From contig NZ_JADWPD010000012.1 in assembly GCF_017308975.1 (NCBI RefSeq), forward strand, positions 180,409 through 244,408: a DNA stretch of 64,000 nucleotides, given 5' to 3'. The DNA comes from Amycolatopsis sp. MtRt-6. GTDB lineage: Bacteria > Actinomycetota > Actinomycetes > Mycobacteriales > Pseudonocardiaceae. Numbering within the stretch: position 1 is the first letter of the stretch; every line of letters starts with the position of its first letter. Positions 1 to 10,198 of the stretch are shown in pieces. The notes under the pieces were generated by a model. That model was given only the letters and a program-made list of their open reading frames with translations, was not told the origin of the DNA and searched no databases. A program made the position numbers and the translations under genes.

Positions 1-137
1 CGGAATCCCGGCGCGGCCTCCACGGACCGTCCAAAGCAGCCGGTACCGGCACCCGGATGGAGCAGGGAACCCTCGCGATCTTGATCTTTCTGGTGGTCAA
101 ACACGCGGGTCGTGCGTGCGGGCGCCGGAACTAGTGC

Positions 138-143
138 GAATAT
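138..143 (+). promoter_or_regulatory. Possible extended -10 of mtrA
   Basis: GAATAT lies six bases before the ATG at 150 and is preceded by TGC, as in an extended -10. A transcript starting about seven bases downstream would be leaderless from that ATG. No convincing -35 hexamer is visible. Confidence 0.35.
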
Positions 144-149
144 GTGGTC

Positions 150-827
150 ATGAAGGCACGTGTTCTCGTGGTCGACGACGACCCCGCCCTCGCGGAGATG
201 CTCACCATCGTGCTCCGTGGGGAGGGGTTCGACACGGCGGTGGTCGCCGACGGCTCACGCGCGCTGCCCGCGCTGCGTGAGCTGAAGCCCGACCTCGTCC
301 TCCTCGACCTGATGCTGCCCGGGATGAACGGGATCGACGTCTGCAAGGCGATCCGCGCCGAGTCCGGGGTGCCGATCGTCATGCTCACCGCCAAGAGCGA
401 CACCGTCGACATCGTCCTCGGCCTGGAGTCCGGCGCCGACGACTACGTCGTCAAGCCGTTCAAGCCGAAGGAGCTGGTCGCGCGGGTCCGGGCCCGCATG
501 CGCCGCACCGAGGCCGAGCCCGCGGAGTCGCTCACGATCGGCGACCTGGCGATCGACGTGCCGGGCCACGAGGTCACCCGCGAGGGCAAGGCCATCCCGC
601 TGACCCCGCTGGAGTTCGACCTGCTGGTGGCGCTGGCCCGCAAGCCGCGCCAGGTGTTCACCCGCGAGGTGCTGCTCGAGCAGGTCTGGGGCTACCGGCA
701 CGCGGCCGACACCCGGCTGGTGAACGTGCACGTCCAGCGGTTGCGGTCCAAGGTGGAGAAGGACCCGGAGCACCCCGAGGTGGTGTTGACCGTTCGCGGT
801 GTCGGGTACAAGGCCGGCCCGCCGTGA
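150..827 (+). CDS. mtrA: Two-component response regulator MtrA
   Basis: OmpR/PhoB-family regulator of 225 residues. The receiver domain covers about residues 1-115, with the acidic pocket D9-D10, the phospho-acceptor D53, switch T80 and K102 (VKPF). A winged-helix DNA-binding domain fills the C-terminus and ends in GVGYKAGPP, nearly identical to Mycobacterium MtrA. In actinobacteria MtrA is phosphorylated by MtrB and controls cell division, replication-linked and cell-wall genes. I start at the ATG at 150; a GTG two codons upstream (144) is in frame but would overlap the likely -10. mtrB follows after seven bases, so the genes are co-transcribed. Identification is secure. Confidence 0.97.
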   Translation: MKARVLVVDDDPALAEMLTIVLRGEGFDTAVVADGSRALPALRELKPDLVLLDLMLPGMNGIDVCKAIRAESGVPIVMLTAKSDTVDIVLGLESGADDYVVKPFKPKELVARVRARMRRTEAEPAESLTIGDLAIDVPGHEVTREGKAIPLTPLEFDLLVALARKPRQVFTREVLLEQVWGYRHAADTRLVNVHVQRLRSKVEKDPEHPEVVLTVRGVGYKAGPP

Positions 828-834
828 TCACCCG

Positions 835-2559
835 ATGACGACGGAGCCGGCGAGCAGGGTCCCCGCCTCCGCGCGTTCGACGGCACGCCTGGTTCGGCGT
901 GTCGTCGTTTTCGCGCGCCGTCGCGCGGTCGCGTTCAACGAGCTGTGGAAGCACTCGCTGCAGTTCCGCGTCACCGTGTCGACGCTCGCGCTGTCCTCGG
1001 CCGTGGTCTTCGTGCTGGGCATGGTGCTGCAGAACCAGATCACCGAACGGCTGCTGGACACCAAGCGCGTGGCGGCGATCGCGCAGACCCGCGCGGCGGC
1101 GGAGACGGCCGCCGGCGAGCTCGTCGGCCTCGGCGCCGAGAGCCGCGACGCGCTGAAGAACCGGCTCGAGAACGCGCTGAAGAAGATCGCGATCACGCCG
1201 ACCAGCCAGGACGCGGCCGGGTCGGCGGCGGGCACGTTCGTCCCGGTGCTCGCCAGCGGCGGCCACGAGCAGTCCGGCGCCGAGCCGGAGTTCGCGGGCC
1301 CGTTCGAGAACGTGCCGCCGCGGCTGCGCCAGTTCGTCGAGGCCGACCAGATGAGCTGGCTCGAGCACACCGTCCCCGACGCGGCGGGCGGGCGCACGAC
1401 GTACCTGATCGTCGGCACCCCGCTCAACACCGTCGCCAGCCCGCTGCAGCTGTACCTGCTGTTCCCGCTGACGACCGAGCAGAACACCGTTTCGACGGTC
1501 CAGAACACGCTGCTGGTCGGCGGGCTCGTGCTGCTGCTCCTGCTGGCCGGCATCACGAACCTGGTGACGCGGCAGGTGGTGCGGCCGGTCCGCCAGGCCG
1601 CCGCGGCGGCCGAGCAGTTCGCCGGCGGCGACCTCGACCAGCGGCTCGCCGTGCTCGGCGAGGACGACCTCGCGAAGCTCGCGGTGTCCTACAACGAGAT
1701 GGCCGCCAGCATCCAGCGCCAGATCCGCCAGCTCGAGGAGTTCGGCGGGCTGCAGCGCCGGTTCACCTCCGACGTCTCGCACGAGCTGCGCACGCCGCTG
1801 ACCACCGTCCGGATGGCCGCGGACGTGCTGCACGCGTCCCGCGAGCAGTTCCCGGCCGGCCTCGCGCGGTCGACCGAGCTGCTGGTCGACGAGCTCGACC
1901 GGTTCGAGGCGCTGCTCGGCGACCTACTGGAGATCAGCAGGCTCGACGCCGGTGTCGAGGAGCTGGCGGCGGAGTTCATCGACGTCCGCCCGATCGCCAC
2001 CCGCGCGGTCGAGCAGGTGCGGGTGATAGCCGGCAACGCGGGCAGCTCGGTGGAGCTCGTGCTGCCGGACGAAGAGGTGATCGCCGAGGTCGACGCCCGG
2101 CGCGTCGAGCGGATCCTGCGCAACCTGCTCGCCAACGCCGTCGACCACAGCGAGGGCAAGCCGGTGGTGCTGACCCTCGGCGCGAACGAAACCGCTGTCG
2201 CCATCACGGTCCGCGACCACGGCGTCGGCCTGCGTCCCGGCGAGGCGGACCTGGTGTTCAACCGGTTCTGGCGCGCGGACCCGTCACGCAACCGGCGCAC
2301 CGGCGGCACCGGGCTCGGCCTGGCGATCAGCCAGGAGGACGCGCGCCTGCACGGCGGCGAGCTCGACGCGTGGGGCGAGCCCGGCCACGGCGCCTGCTTC
2401 CGGCTCCTGCTGCCGCGCCGCCAGGACGTGCCCGCCGGCGACCCGCCGCTGGTCCTGCCGCCGCCCGACCGCTTCGCCACCGAGGTGCCGCTCGGGATCA
2501 TCGACGTCACGCCGGCGCCGGAGGCGATCTTCGCCGAACGTGAGGGAATCGGCCAGTGA
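835..2559 (+). CDS. mtrB: Membrane sensor histidine kinase MtrB
   Basis: HAMP-type histidine kinase of 574 residues, partner of MtrA. Two membrane segments lie at about residues 44-65 and 225-245 and enclose an extracellular loop of some 160 residues. A HAMP linker follows, then the dimerisation helix with DVSHELRTPL (phospho-histidine H316), the N box NLLANAVDH and the ATP-lid motifs RDHGVGL and GGTGLGLAI. An upstream in-frame GTG (799) would lie inside mtrA, so the ATG at 835 is preferred. The C-terminal tail after the kinase core is proline-rich. The stop overlaps the lpqB start by four bases (GTGA), giving a coupled mtrA-mtrB-lpqB operon. Confidence 0.96.
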   Translation: MTTEPASRVPASARSTARLVRRVVVFARRRAVAFNELWKHSLQFRVTVSTLALSSAVVFVLGMVLQNQITERLLDTKRVAAIAQTRAAAETAAGELVGLGAESRDALKNRLENALKKIAITPTSQDAAGSAAGTFVPVLASGGHEQSGAEPEFAGPFENVPPRLRQFVEADQMSWLEHTVPDAAGGRTTYLIVGTPLNTVASPLQLYLLFPLTTEQNTVSTVQNTLLVGGLVLLLLLAGITNLVTRQVVRPVRQAAAAAEQFAGGDLDQRLAVLGEDDLAKLAVSYNEMAASIQRQIRQLEEFGGLQRRFTSDVSHELRTPLTTVRMAADVLHASREQFPAGLARSTELLVDELDRFEALLGDLLEISRLDAGVEELAAEFIDVRPIATRAVEQVRVIAGNAGSSVELVLPDEEVIAEVDARRVERILRNLLANAVDHSEGKPVVLTLGANETAVAITVRDHGVGLRPGEADLVFNRFWRADPSRNRRTGGTGLGLAISQEDARLHGGELDAWGEPGHGACFRLLLPRRQDVPAGDPPLVLPPPDRFATEVPLGIIDVTPAPEAIFAEREGIGQ

Positions 2560-4292
2560 AACCACACGCTTTCCGGCGGACCGCCGCGAAGCTCCTGACG
2601 GCGGTGCTGAGCCTGGTGCTGCTCGCCGGCTGCGCGAACGTGCCGCTGGAATCGCAGCCCATGGTCGTCCCGGGCGAGCGCCAGGGGCAGAGCGTCGGCG
2701 ACGTCGTGCCGGAGCCGCCGCCGAACATCGACCCGCTGTCGCTGGTCCGCGCGTTCGTCGAGGCGACGCTCAAGCCCGGGCAGAACAACGCCGCCGCTCG
2801 CGCCTACCTCGACGAGCAGAGCCGGGCGAACTGGCGGCCGAGCCGCAGCCTGACGATCATCCAGGACACCTTCGGCACGGTCTACGACACCGCTCCGCCG
2901 CCGGAGCCGGGCACGCAGGTCGTCAACGTGCGCGGGATCGACATCGGCACGCTGGACCAGAACAACGCGTTCGTGCCGGACTACACGCCGGCCCTGCTCC
3001 AGGTGAAGGTGCGCAAGCAGGCGAACAACCAGTGGCGGATCGTCGACCCGCCCGCCGACCTGTACGCGACCCAGTCCGACTTCAGCGAGAACTACACGTC
3101 GGTGCCGGTGAGCTTCTATTCGGAGTCGTCGGCCACCTTCGTCCCGGATCGGCGCTACGTCGTCGCGAAGCCGCAGTCCGGGCTGCCGGGCCGGGTGATG
3201 GACCTGCTGGTCAGCGGGCCGTCGGCGAGCTTGGCCGGCGCGGTGAAAAACCTGCTCGGCGAGCCCGTCGAGATCGACTCGAACGTCAAGAGCCTCGACG
3301 ACGGCACGCTGGTGGTGCCGCTGACCGGGCTCTCGGGGGTGCCGGACGACATCCGGCACCTGATCGCGGCGCAGATCGTGCTGTCCCTGCAGTACGTCAC
3401 GTCGGCCCGCATCCGCATCCTCGCCGACGGTGCCCCGCTCGTGCCGAACCACCCGGACTGGCGGCGGAACGACCTGCCGGCCTACGACGCGGCGCTGTCG
3501 ATCAACGTCGACCTGCAGGGCCTGATGACGGTGGGCGGCCGGATCCGGTCCCTCAGCGACGGAAACCCGGTCGCCGGCCCGGCGGGCAACGGCGGTTACG
3601 ACGTCGTCAGCGCGGCTCAGTCGATCGACGGCAAGCGCCTGGCGGTGGTGGAGCGCAGCGGCGGAGCGGTCCGCCTGCGGATCGGCGACCTCGGCCGCGA
3701 CCTGGCGCAGACCACCCTCGTTGGCAGCTCCCTGACCCGCCCGACGTGGCGCCCCGGCACCGGCGAAGTGTGGACGGTGGTCGACGGGCTGTCGGTGGGC
3801 CGCATGGTGCTCGACCCGAACGGCCACTGGACGGCCCTGACGGTCAACGCGACGGACCTGACCCAGCAGGGCGCCATCACGGAGCTGAGGTTTTCCCGCG
3901 ACGGAGCTCGTGTCGCGGCGGTGATCAAGGGCCAGCTGTGGGTGGCCTCGGTGGTCGTCAACGGCGATTCGGTGTCCCTGCGCGAGCCCCGGCACCTCCA
4001 GCCCCACGATCTCGAGGACGTCGTCGACGTGGACTGGGTGGCCCAGGACGGCCTGGTGGCGGTGACGAAGTCGCCGTCCCAGCCGGTGGTGCGCGTGACG
4101 GTGGACGGCCAGCGCCTGGACGCGTTCAACAGCAGCAACCTGACCCCGACGGTCCACGGCGTGACGGCGGCCCCCAACCGGCCGATCGTGGTGGCGGACA
4201 CGAGCGGTCTCTGGACGGCCTCGGAGCTCGGCGAGGTGTGGCGCCCGCACAGCCACACGATGAAGGACGCGGACCCGTTTTATCCGGGCTGA
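2556..4292 (+). CDS. lpqB: Lipoprotein LpqB, MtrAB accessory protein
   Basis: Secreted lipoprotein of 578 residues. The signal peptide ends in a lipobox with lipidated C26 (LLAGC). A GerMN-type domain lies in the middle and a beta-propeller-like LpqB domain at the C-terminus. In mycobacteria LpqB binds the extracellular part of MtrB and tunes MtrA phosphorylation; the same role is inferred here from gene order and sequence. The GTG start overlaps the mtrB stop, so translation is coupled. Downstream, CCCG-TTTTAT-CCGGG followed by a T run could be a weak terminator. Confidence 0.95.
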   Translation: MKPHAFRRTAAKLLTAVLSLVLLAGCANVPLESQPMVVPGERQGQSVGDVVPEPPPNIDPLSLVRAFVEATLKPGQNNAAARAYLDEQSRANWRPSRSLTIIQDTFGTVYDTAPPPEPGTQVVNVRGIDIGTLDQNNAFVPDYTPALLQVKVRKQANNQWRIVDPPADLYATQSDFSENYTSVPVSFYSESSATFVPDRRYVVAKPQSGLPGRVMDLLVSGPSASLAGAVKNLLGEPVEIDSNVKSLDDGTLVVPLTGLSGVPDDIRHLIAAQIVLSLQYVTSARIRILADGAPLVPNHPDWRRNDLPAYDAALSINVDLQGLMTVGGRIRSLSDGNPVAGPAGNGGYDVVSAAQSIDGKRLAVVERSGGAVRLRIGDLGRDLAQTTLVGSSLTRPTWRPGTGEVWTVVDGLSVGRMVLDPNGHWTALTVNATDLTQQGAITELRFSRDGARVAAVIKGQLWVASVVVNGDSVSLREPRHLQPHDLEDVVDVDWVAQDGLVAVTKSPSQPVVRVTVDGQRLDAFNSSNLTPTVHGVTAAPNRPIVVADTSGLWTASELGEVWRPHSHTMKDADPFYPG

Positions 4293-4360
4293 TCTTTTTC
4301 ACCCGGGTGAGTGACGGCTGAGGCGCCGAAACTGTCGGTGCCGGTCGTGACACTGTCCGT

Positions 4361-5338
4361 GTGCTGAAGAGACTGATCGAACTGTTGATCCCCAGCCGCT
4401 GCGCCGCGTGCGGAGCCCGGGGCGAGCCGTGCTGCGTGAGGTGCTCCGGGACGTGGGGAGCGGCTCGCGAAGTGGTGCGCGGCCCGACGGCGGGGTTGGT
4501 GCGGGTGTTCACGCTGGCGAGGTATCGCGGGGTGGGCCGGAAGTTGCTGATCGCGTACAAGGAGCGCGGGCGGCGAGATCTGGCGCCGTCTTTGGGACGG
4601 GCGCTGGCGGAGGCGCTGGCGGAGCTGCCACTGGCGGCGGTTGAGGGGTGTGGCGGGTCGGGTGGTGCCGCAGGTGGGCGCGGCTCGGCGCTTGCTACGC
4701 CGGCGGCCTTGGAACGTTCGGCTGGGAGGGTGGTCTCGGGCGAGCGTTCGGGTCGGGCGGTTGCCTCGGGTGGGGTTGTCGCCTCGGGTGACGGTTCGGC
4801 TCGGGCTGTCGCCTCGGGGGAGCGGTCGGCTGGGGCGGCGACCGCGAGGGAGCGCCCGGTGGGGGCGGCGGTCTCGGGGGAGCGTTCGGGTCGGGCTGTC
4901 GGCTCTGGGGCGGCCGTCTCGGGGCAGCCTGCTGCTCGGCGGGTCACCGGGGAACAGCCCACGGCCAAGGCGATCTGCCTGGTCCCGGCACCCAGCCGCC
5001 CATCGGCAGCGCGAGTACGAGGCGGCCCGCACATCGAGCGCCTGGCCGACGCGGCAGCAGGCGTCCTGGCGGCGCGAGGCATCGAGGCGGTGGTGGCGCC
5101 GGCGTTGGAGCTGGCGGGAAGCGCCCGCGACGCGGTCGGCCTCGGCCGCGAGCAGCGCATGGCCAACCTCGCCGGCCGCCTGAGGTTCCGCGCGGCCGGG
5201 CGCCCACCCCCAGGCACCCGCATCGTGGTCCTGGACGACGTGATCACCACCGGAGCCACGGCGGCAGCCTGCACCCGAGCCCTGGCGGCAGAGGGGTTTA
5301 CGGTCTCCGCCGTCCTGACCCTGCTCGCAGCCGGCTGA
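4361..5338 (+). CDS. ComF-family phosphoribosyltransferase-like protein with repetitive insert
   Basis: Protein of 325 residues. The N-terminus has a zinc-finger-like cysteine set (CAACGARGEPCCVRC), then the ComF core with YRGVGRKLLIAYKERGR. The C-terminus carries the PRPP-binding loop VVLDDVITTGAT. ComF proteins are usually about 220-240 residues; the extra length is an insert at about residues 95-205, rich in Gly, Ala, Ser, Arg and Val, with imperfect ten-residue units such as VASGERSAGA. The insert is placed between the two halves of the fold. ComF functions in DNA uptake in competent bacteria, but its role in actinobacteria is unknown. The position between lpqB and hpf matches Rv3242c. 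The GTG at 4361 is the only sensible start. Confidence 0.85.
   Translation: MLKRLIELLIPSRCAACGARGEPCCVRCSGTWGAAREVVRGPTAGLVRVFTLARYRGVGRKLLIAYKERGRRDLAPSLGRALAEALAELPLAAVEGCGGSGGAAGGRGSALATPAALERSAGRVVSGERSGRAVASGGVVASGDGSARAVASGERSAGAATARERPVGAAVSGERSGRAVGSGAAVSGQPAARRVTGEQPTAKAICLVPAPSRPSAARVRGGPHIERLADAAAGVLAARGIEAVVAPALELAGSARDAVGLGREQRMANLAGRLRFRAAGRPPPGTRIVVLDDVITTGATAAACTRALAAEGFTVSAVLTLLAAG
4731..4935 (+). repeat. Imperfect 30-bp tandem repeat inside comF
   Basis: Units of about 30 bases starting TCGCCTCGGG or TCTCGGGGGA follow one another, for example 4779-4808 and 4809-4838, with some units drifted to about 33 bases. They encode ten-residue repeats and keep the frame open. The strand is strongly G-rich here. 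Confidence 0.7.
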
Positions 5339-5899
5339 ACCGGCCGGGCTCGCTGGAGCCCGCGAAAGGGCGACCCATGTGAACCACTGTGGCCCTGCCG
5401 GCCGAAGCGCGCAGGCCGGCCGAGCGGAAAGGCGGCTGCCGGCGCCTCACCACCAAACCCAGCCCGGCACGCTCGGGCTCCGGCTCAGCCCAACCCGGGT
5501 ACGCCTCGCCCAGACTCGCTCAACCCGGCGACCCCCGCCACCCAACCGCCAAGCACGCCCGGCCCGCCCCGACCCCACCGAAAACCCACCCCGACCTCAC
5601 CAAAACCAAACCCTGGTACCGGTTCCGCCCTCAACCCCACCAACACCATTCCAACCCAAGAAACCCCCAGCTCCAGCCCCAAAAACCCCACCAACCCGAA
5701 CAGCAACCGCACCCGGGTGAACCGAACGTCACCTACACGAGTGACATCAACCGGGAACGCGAACGGACCGGCGCCCGTTGTCCGGGCATGAGGGCGTCGA
5801 TCACGATCACTCGGCTGCCGCACCACTCCACCGGAGTGGCGGCTGCGGGAGATCGGGCCGTCACCCTCGGCGTCCACCAGGAGGCAACGATGCGCCGTC

Positions 5900-5913
5900 C
5901 GTGTGAACACACG
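5900..5913. promoter_or_regulatory. Palindrome upstream of hpf, possible operator
   Basis: CGTGTG-AA-CACACG is a perfect six-base-arm palindrome. A related GTGTGAAAACAC lies at 6213-6224, and a version without spacer (CGTGTGCACACG) lies before secA at 7113-7124. The binding protein is unknown. Confidence 0.4.
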
Positions 5914-6090
5914 TTGACCGCGGCGCGTCCGACCAGCGGGTGGTTTGCGGTGCCCACTCCGCGATCACTGCGCGGGGTGACCGAGTCCCATCCCCTGACA
6001 TCCCCCGGCTCGGGGGCTGTTGTAACGGGCGTGAGGAAGCTAACGTGCTCCGCAATCAGCAATCCCCGCAGGCAGGGAGGTGACGAGCCC

Positions 6091-6117
6091 ATGTCCCTGG
6101 CGCCGGAGGTGCGCTGA
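6091..6117 (+). CDS. Possible eight-codon leader peptide before hpf
   Basis: ATG to TGA encodes MSLAPEVR. A perfect GGGAGGTGA ribosome-binding site sits at the right spacing upstream (6075-6083), better than those of many real genes in this window. It lies 143 bases before hpf. It could be a translated upstream open frame controlling hpf or chance. There is no homology evidence available from the sequence alone. Confidence 0.3.
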   Translation: MSLAPEVR

Positions 6118-6260
6118 GTCCGCGCTCGGTCACCGGAACGAGACGTCGTCCACCGTTTCCGAGTTCCTTCTCAGCCCGCGATCCGGGCTTCCGTCCCCGC
6201 AATACCGGCGCCGTGTGAAAACACAACAGCTCGCAGTCATCTCAGCGAGGGAGGTCGTGT

Positions 6261-6947
6261 ATGGACATCGTCGTTAAGGGCCGCAACGTGGAGGTGCCCG
6301 ATCACTATCGGGCGCTTGTCGGCGAAAAGCTGGCCCGGCTCGAGCGCTACGACAGGAAAGTCATCCGGTACGACGTGGAACTGTTCCACGAACCCAACCG
6401 ACGCCAGGCCAAGAGCTGCCAGCGCGTCGAAATCACCGGAAAGGGGCGAGGCCCGGCCGTACGCGCCGAAGCGTGTGCCGCCGACTTCTACGCGGCGCTC
6501 GATTCCGCAGTCACCAAGCTGGAAAACCGGCTGCGGAGGACACACGACCGGAGGCGCGTGCACTACGGCCGCAGCCGCCCGGAATCGGTCGCCGAAGCGA
6601 CCTCGGCACTGCCGGGTGGTGGATCCCCGGCCGCAGCCAGTCCCGCCGCGCGTACCGCGGTGTTGGACGCACCCGAAGCCGAACCGCAGACGAACGGCTT
6701 CGCGAGTGCCGAAGAATTCCACCTGCCCCAGCAGCAGAGCTGGACCGACGACGACCTGGGTCACCAGCCCGGCCGCGTCGTTCGCGAGAAGCAGCACACC
6801 GCGGAGCCCATGACGGTGGACCAGGCTCTCTACGAGATGGAGCTGGTCGGCCACGACTTCTACCTCTTCAACGACTCCGACGCGGGCCGGCCCAGCGTGG
6901 TCTACCGGCGGAAAGGCTTCGACTACGGCGTGATCCGGCTCGGCTGA
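6261..6947 (+). CDS. hpf: Long-form ribosome hibernation-promoting factor HPF
   Basis: Protein of 228 residues. Residues 1 to about 105 form the HPF/YfiA domain (starting MDIVVKGRNVEV) that binds the 30S decoding region. A variable linker rich in Ser, Pro and Ala follows, and the C-terminal domain, about residues 170-228, mediates 100S ribosome dimerisation (EELxLVxHDFYLF-type motif, then GFDYGVIRL). This long form silences ribosomes in stationary phase. The ribosome site GGGAGGT precedes the ATG. It matches Rv3241c in order. A strong hairpin follows the stop. Confidence 0.95.
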   Translation: MDIVVKGRNVEVPDHYRALVGEKLARLERYDRKVIRYDVELFHEPNRRQAKSCQRVEITGKGRGPAVRAEACAADFYAALDSAVTKLENRLRRTHDRRRVHYGRSRPESVAEATSALPGGGSPAAASPAARTAVLDAPEAEPQTNGFASAEEFHLPQQQSWTDDDLGHQPGRVVREKQHTAEPMTVDQALYEMELVGHDFYLFNDSDAGRPSVVYRRKGFDYGVIRLG

Positions 6948-6973
6948 GCCGGGCCCAAGGGAGGTCTGGCGAA

Positions 6974-7001
6974 GGGTCCGCACGCGCTCGCGTGCGGGCC
7001 C
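6974..7001 (+). terminator. Terminator hairpin after hpf
   Basis: GGGTCCGCACG (6974-6984) pairs with CGTGCGGGCCC (6991-7001) across a short loop, 27 bases after the hpf stop. No long T run follows, as is common in actinobacteria. Confidence 0.75.
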
Positions 7002-7009
7002 TCCGCATG

Positions 7010-7108
7010 TCAGAACCTTATTCTGGTCAGGCCGGCGCTACGGACCGCAGGCCGTCCGCCTACGTGCCATTCGCGCCGGCCGACGGCTGAATAAGGTTCT
7101 CAGAACCT
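7010..7108. repeat. Nested inverted repeat between hpf and secA
   Basis: AGAACCTTATTC (7012-7023) is perfectly inverted at 7089-7100. Inside, GGCCGGCGC (7029-7037) is inverted as GCGCCGGCC near 7073-7081, and a GGAC/GTCC pair sits in the centre. The outer arm is repeated directly: TCAGAACCT at 7010-7018 and 7100-7108. The second copy with the preceding arm makes the palindrome AGGTTCT-C-AGAACCT (7094-7108). It could be an operator pair, a structured leader or a small mobile-like element. Confidence 0.7.
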
Positions 7109-7112
7109 ACGG

Positions 7113-7124
7113 CGTGTGCACACG
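7113..7124. promoter_or_regulatory. Palindrome CGTGTGCACACG upstream of secA
   Basis: A perfect twelve-base palindrome about 120 bases before secA, related to the one before hpf at 5900-5913. It may be an operator; the regulator is unknown. Confidence 0.35.
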
Positions 7125-7243
7125 AGGGCCACCGTTCCCTACGATGGGGGTGGGAAGGTGGCGCCGAACACGGCCGCCACCGCGGGAGAACCTGCCCGGG
7201 ACCGGCCTGGGCGCGCTCATGATCAGCTAGTGAGGTCGACCGG

Positions 7244-10129
<2,886 letters not shown>

Positions 10130-10143
10130 CACGGGTGTGACCA

Positions 10144-10175
10144 CCGGGGCGCGCGGCAGGGTTCGCGCGCCCCGG
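10144..10175 (+). terminator. Terminator hairpin after secA1
   Basis: CCGGGGCGCGCG (10144-10155) pairs perfectly with CGCGCGCCCCGG (10164-10175) with an eight-base loop, fifteen bases after the secA1 stop. Confidence 0.8.
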
Positions 10176-10198
10176 AGTCGTGAACGGGGGAGTTGCCG

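Larger units (their letters stand above)
5339..6260. other. Long intergenic leader region between comF and hpf
   Basis: No convincing gene of normal size lies in these 920 bases. The first half (about 5440-5720) is very C- and A-rich and G-poor on the + strand, unlike coding DNA here, and open frames across it have low-complexity translations. The second half is balanced in base use and carries a palindrome at 5900-5913, a minute open frame with an excellent ribosome site at 6091-6117, and a GTGTGAAAACAC motif at 6213-6224. It probably contains the hpf promoter and a long 5' leader. Confidence 0.6.

Noticed and set aside
5389..6117. A 242-codon frame between comF and hpf
   Set aside because: The first part translates to Pro/Gln/His-rich low complexity and no ribosome site or family pattern is seen.
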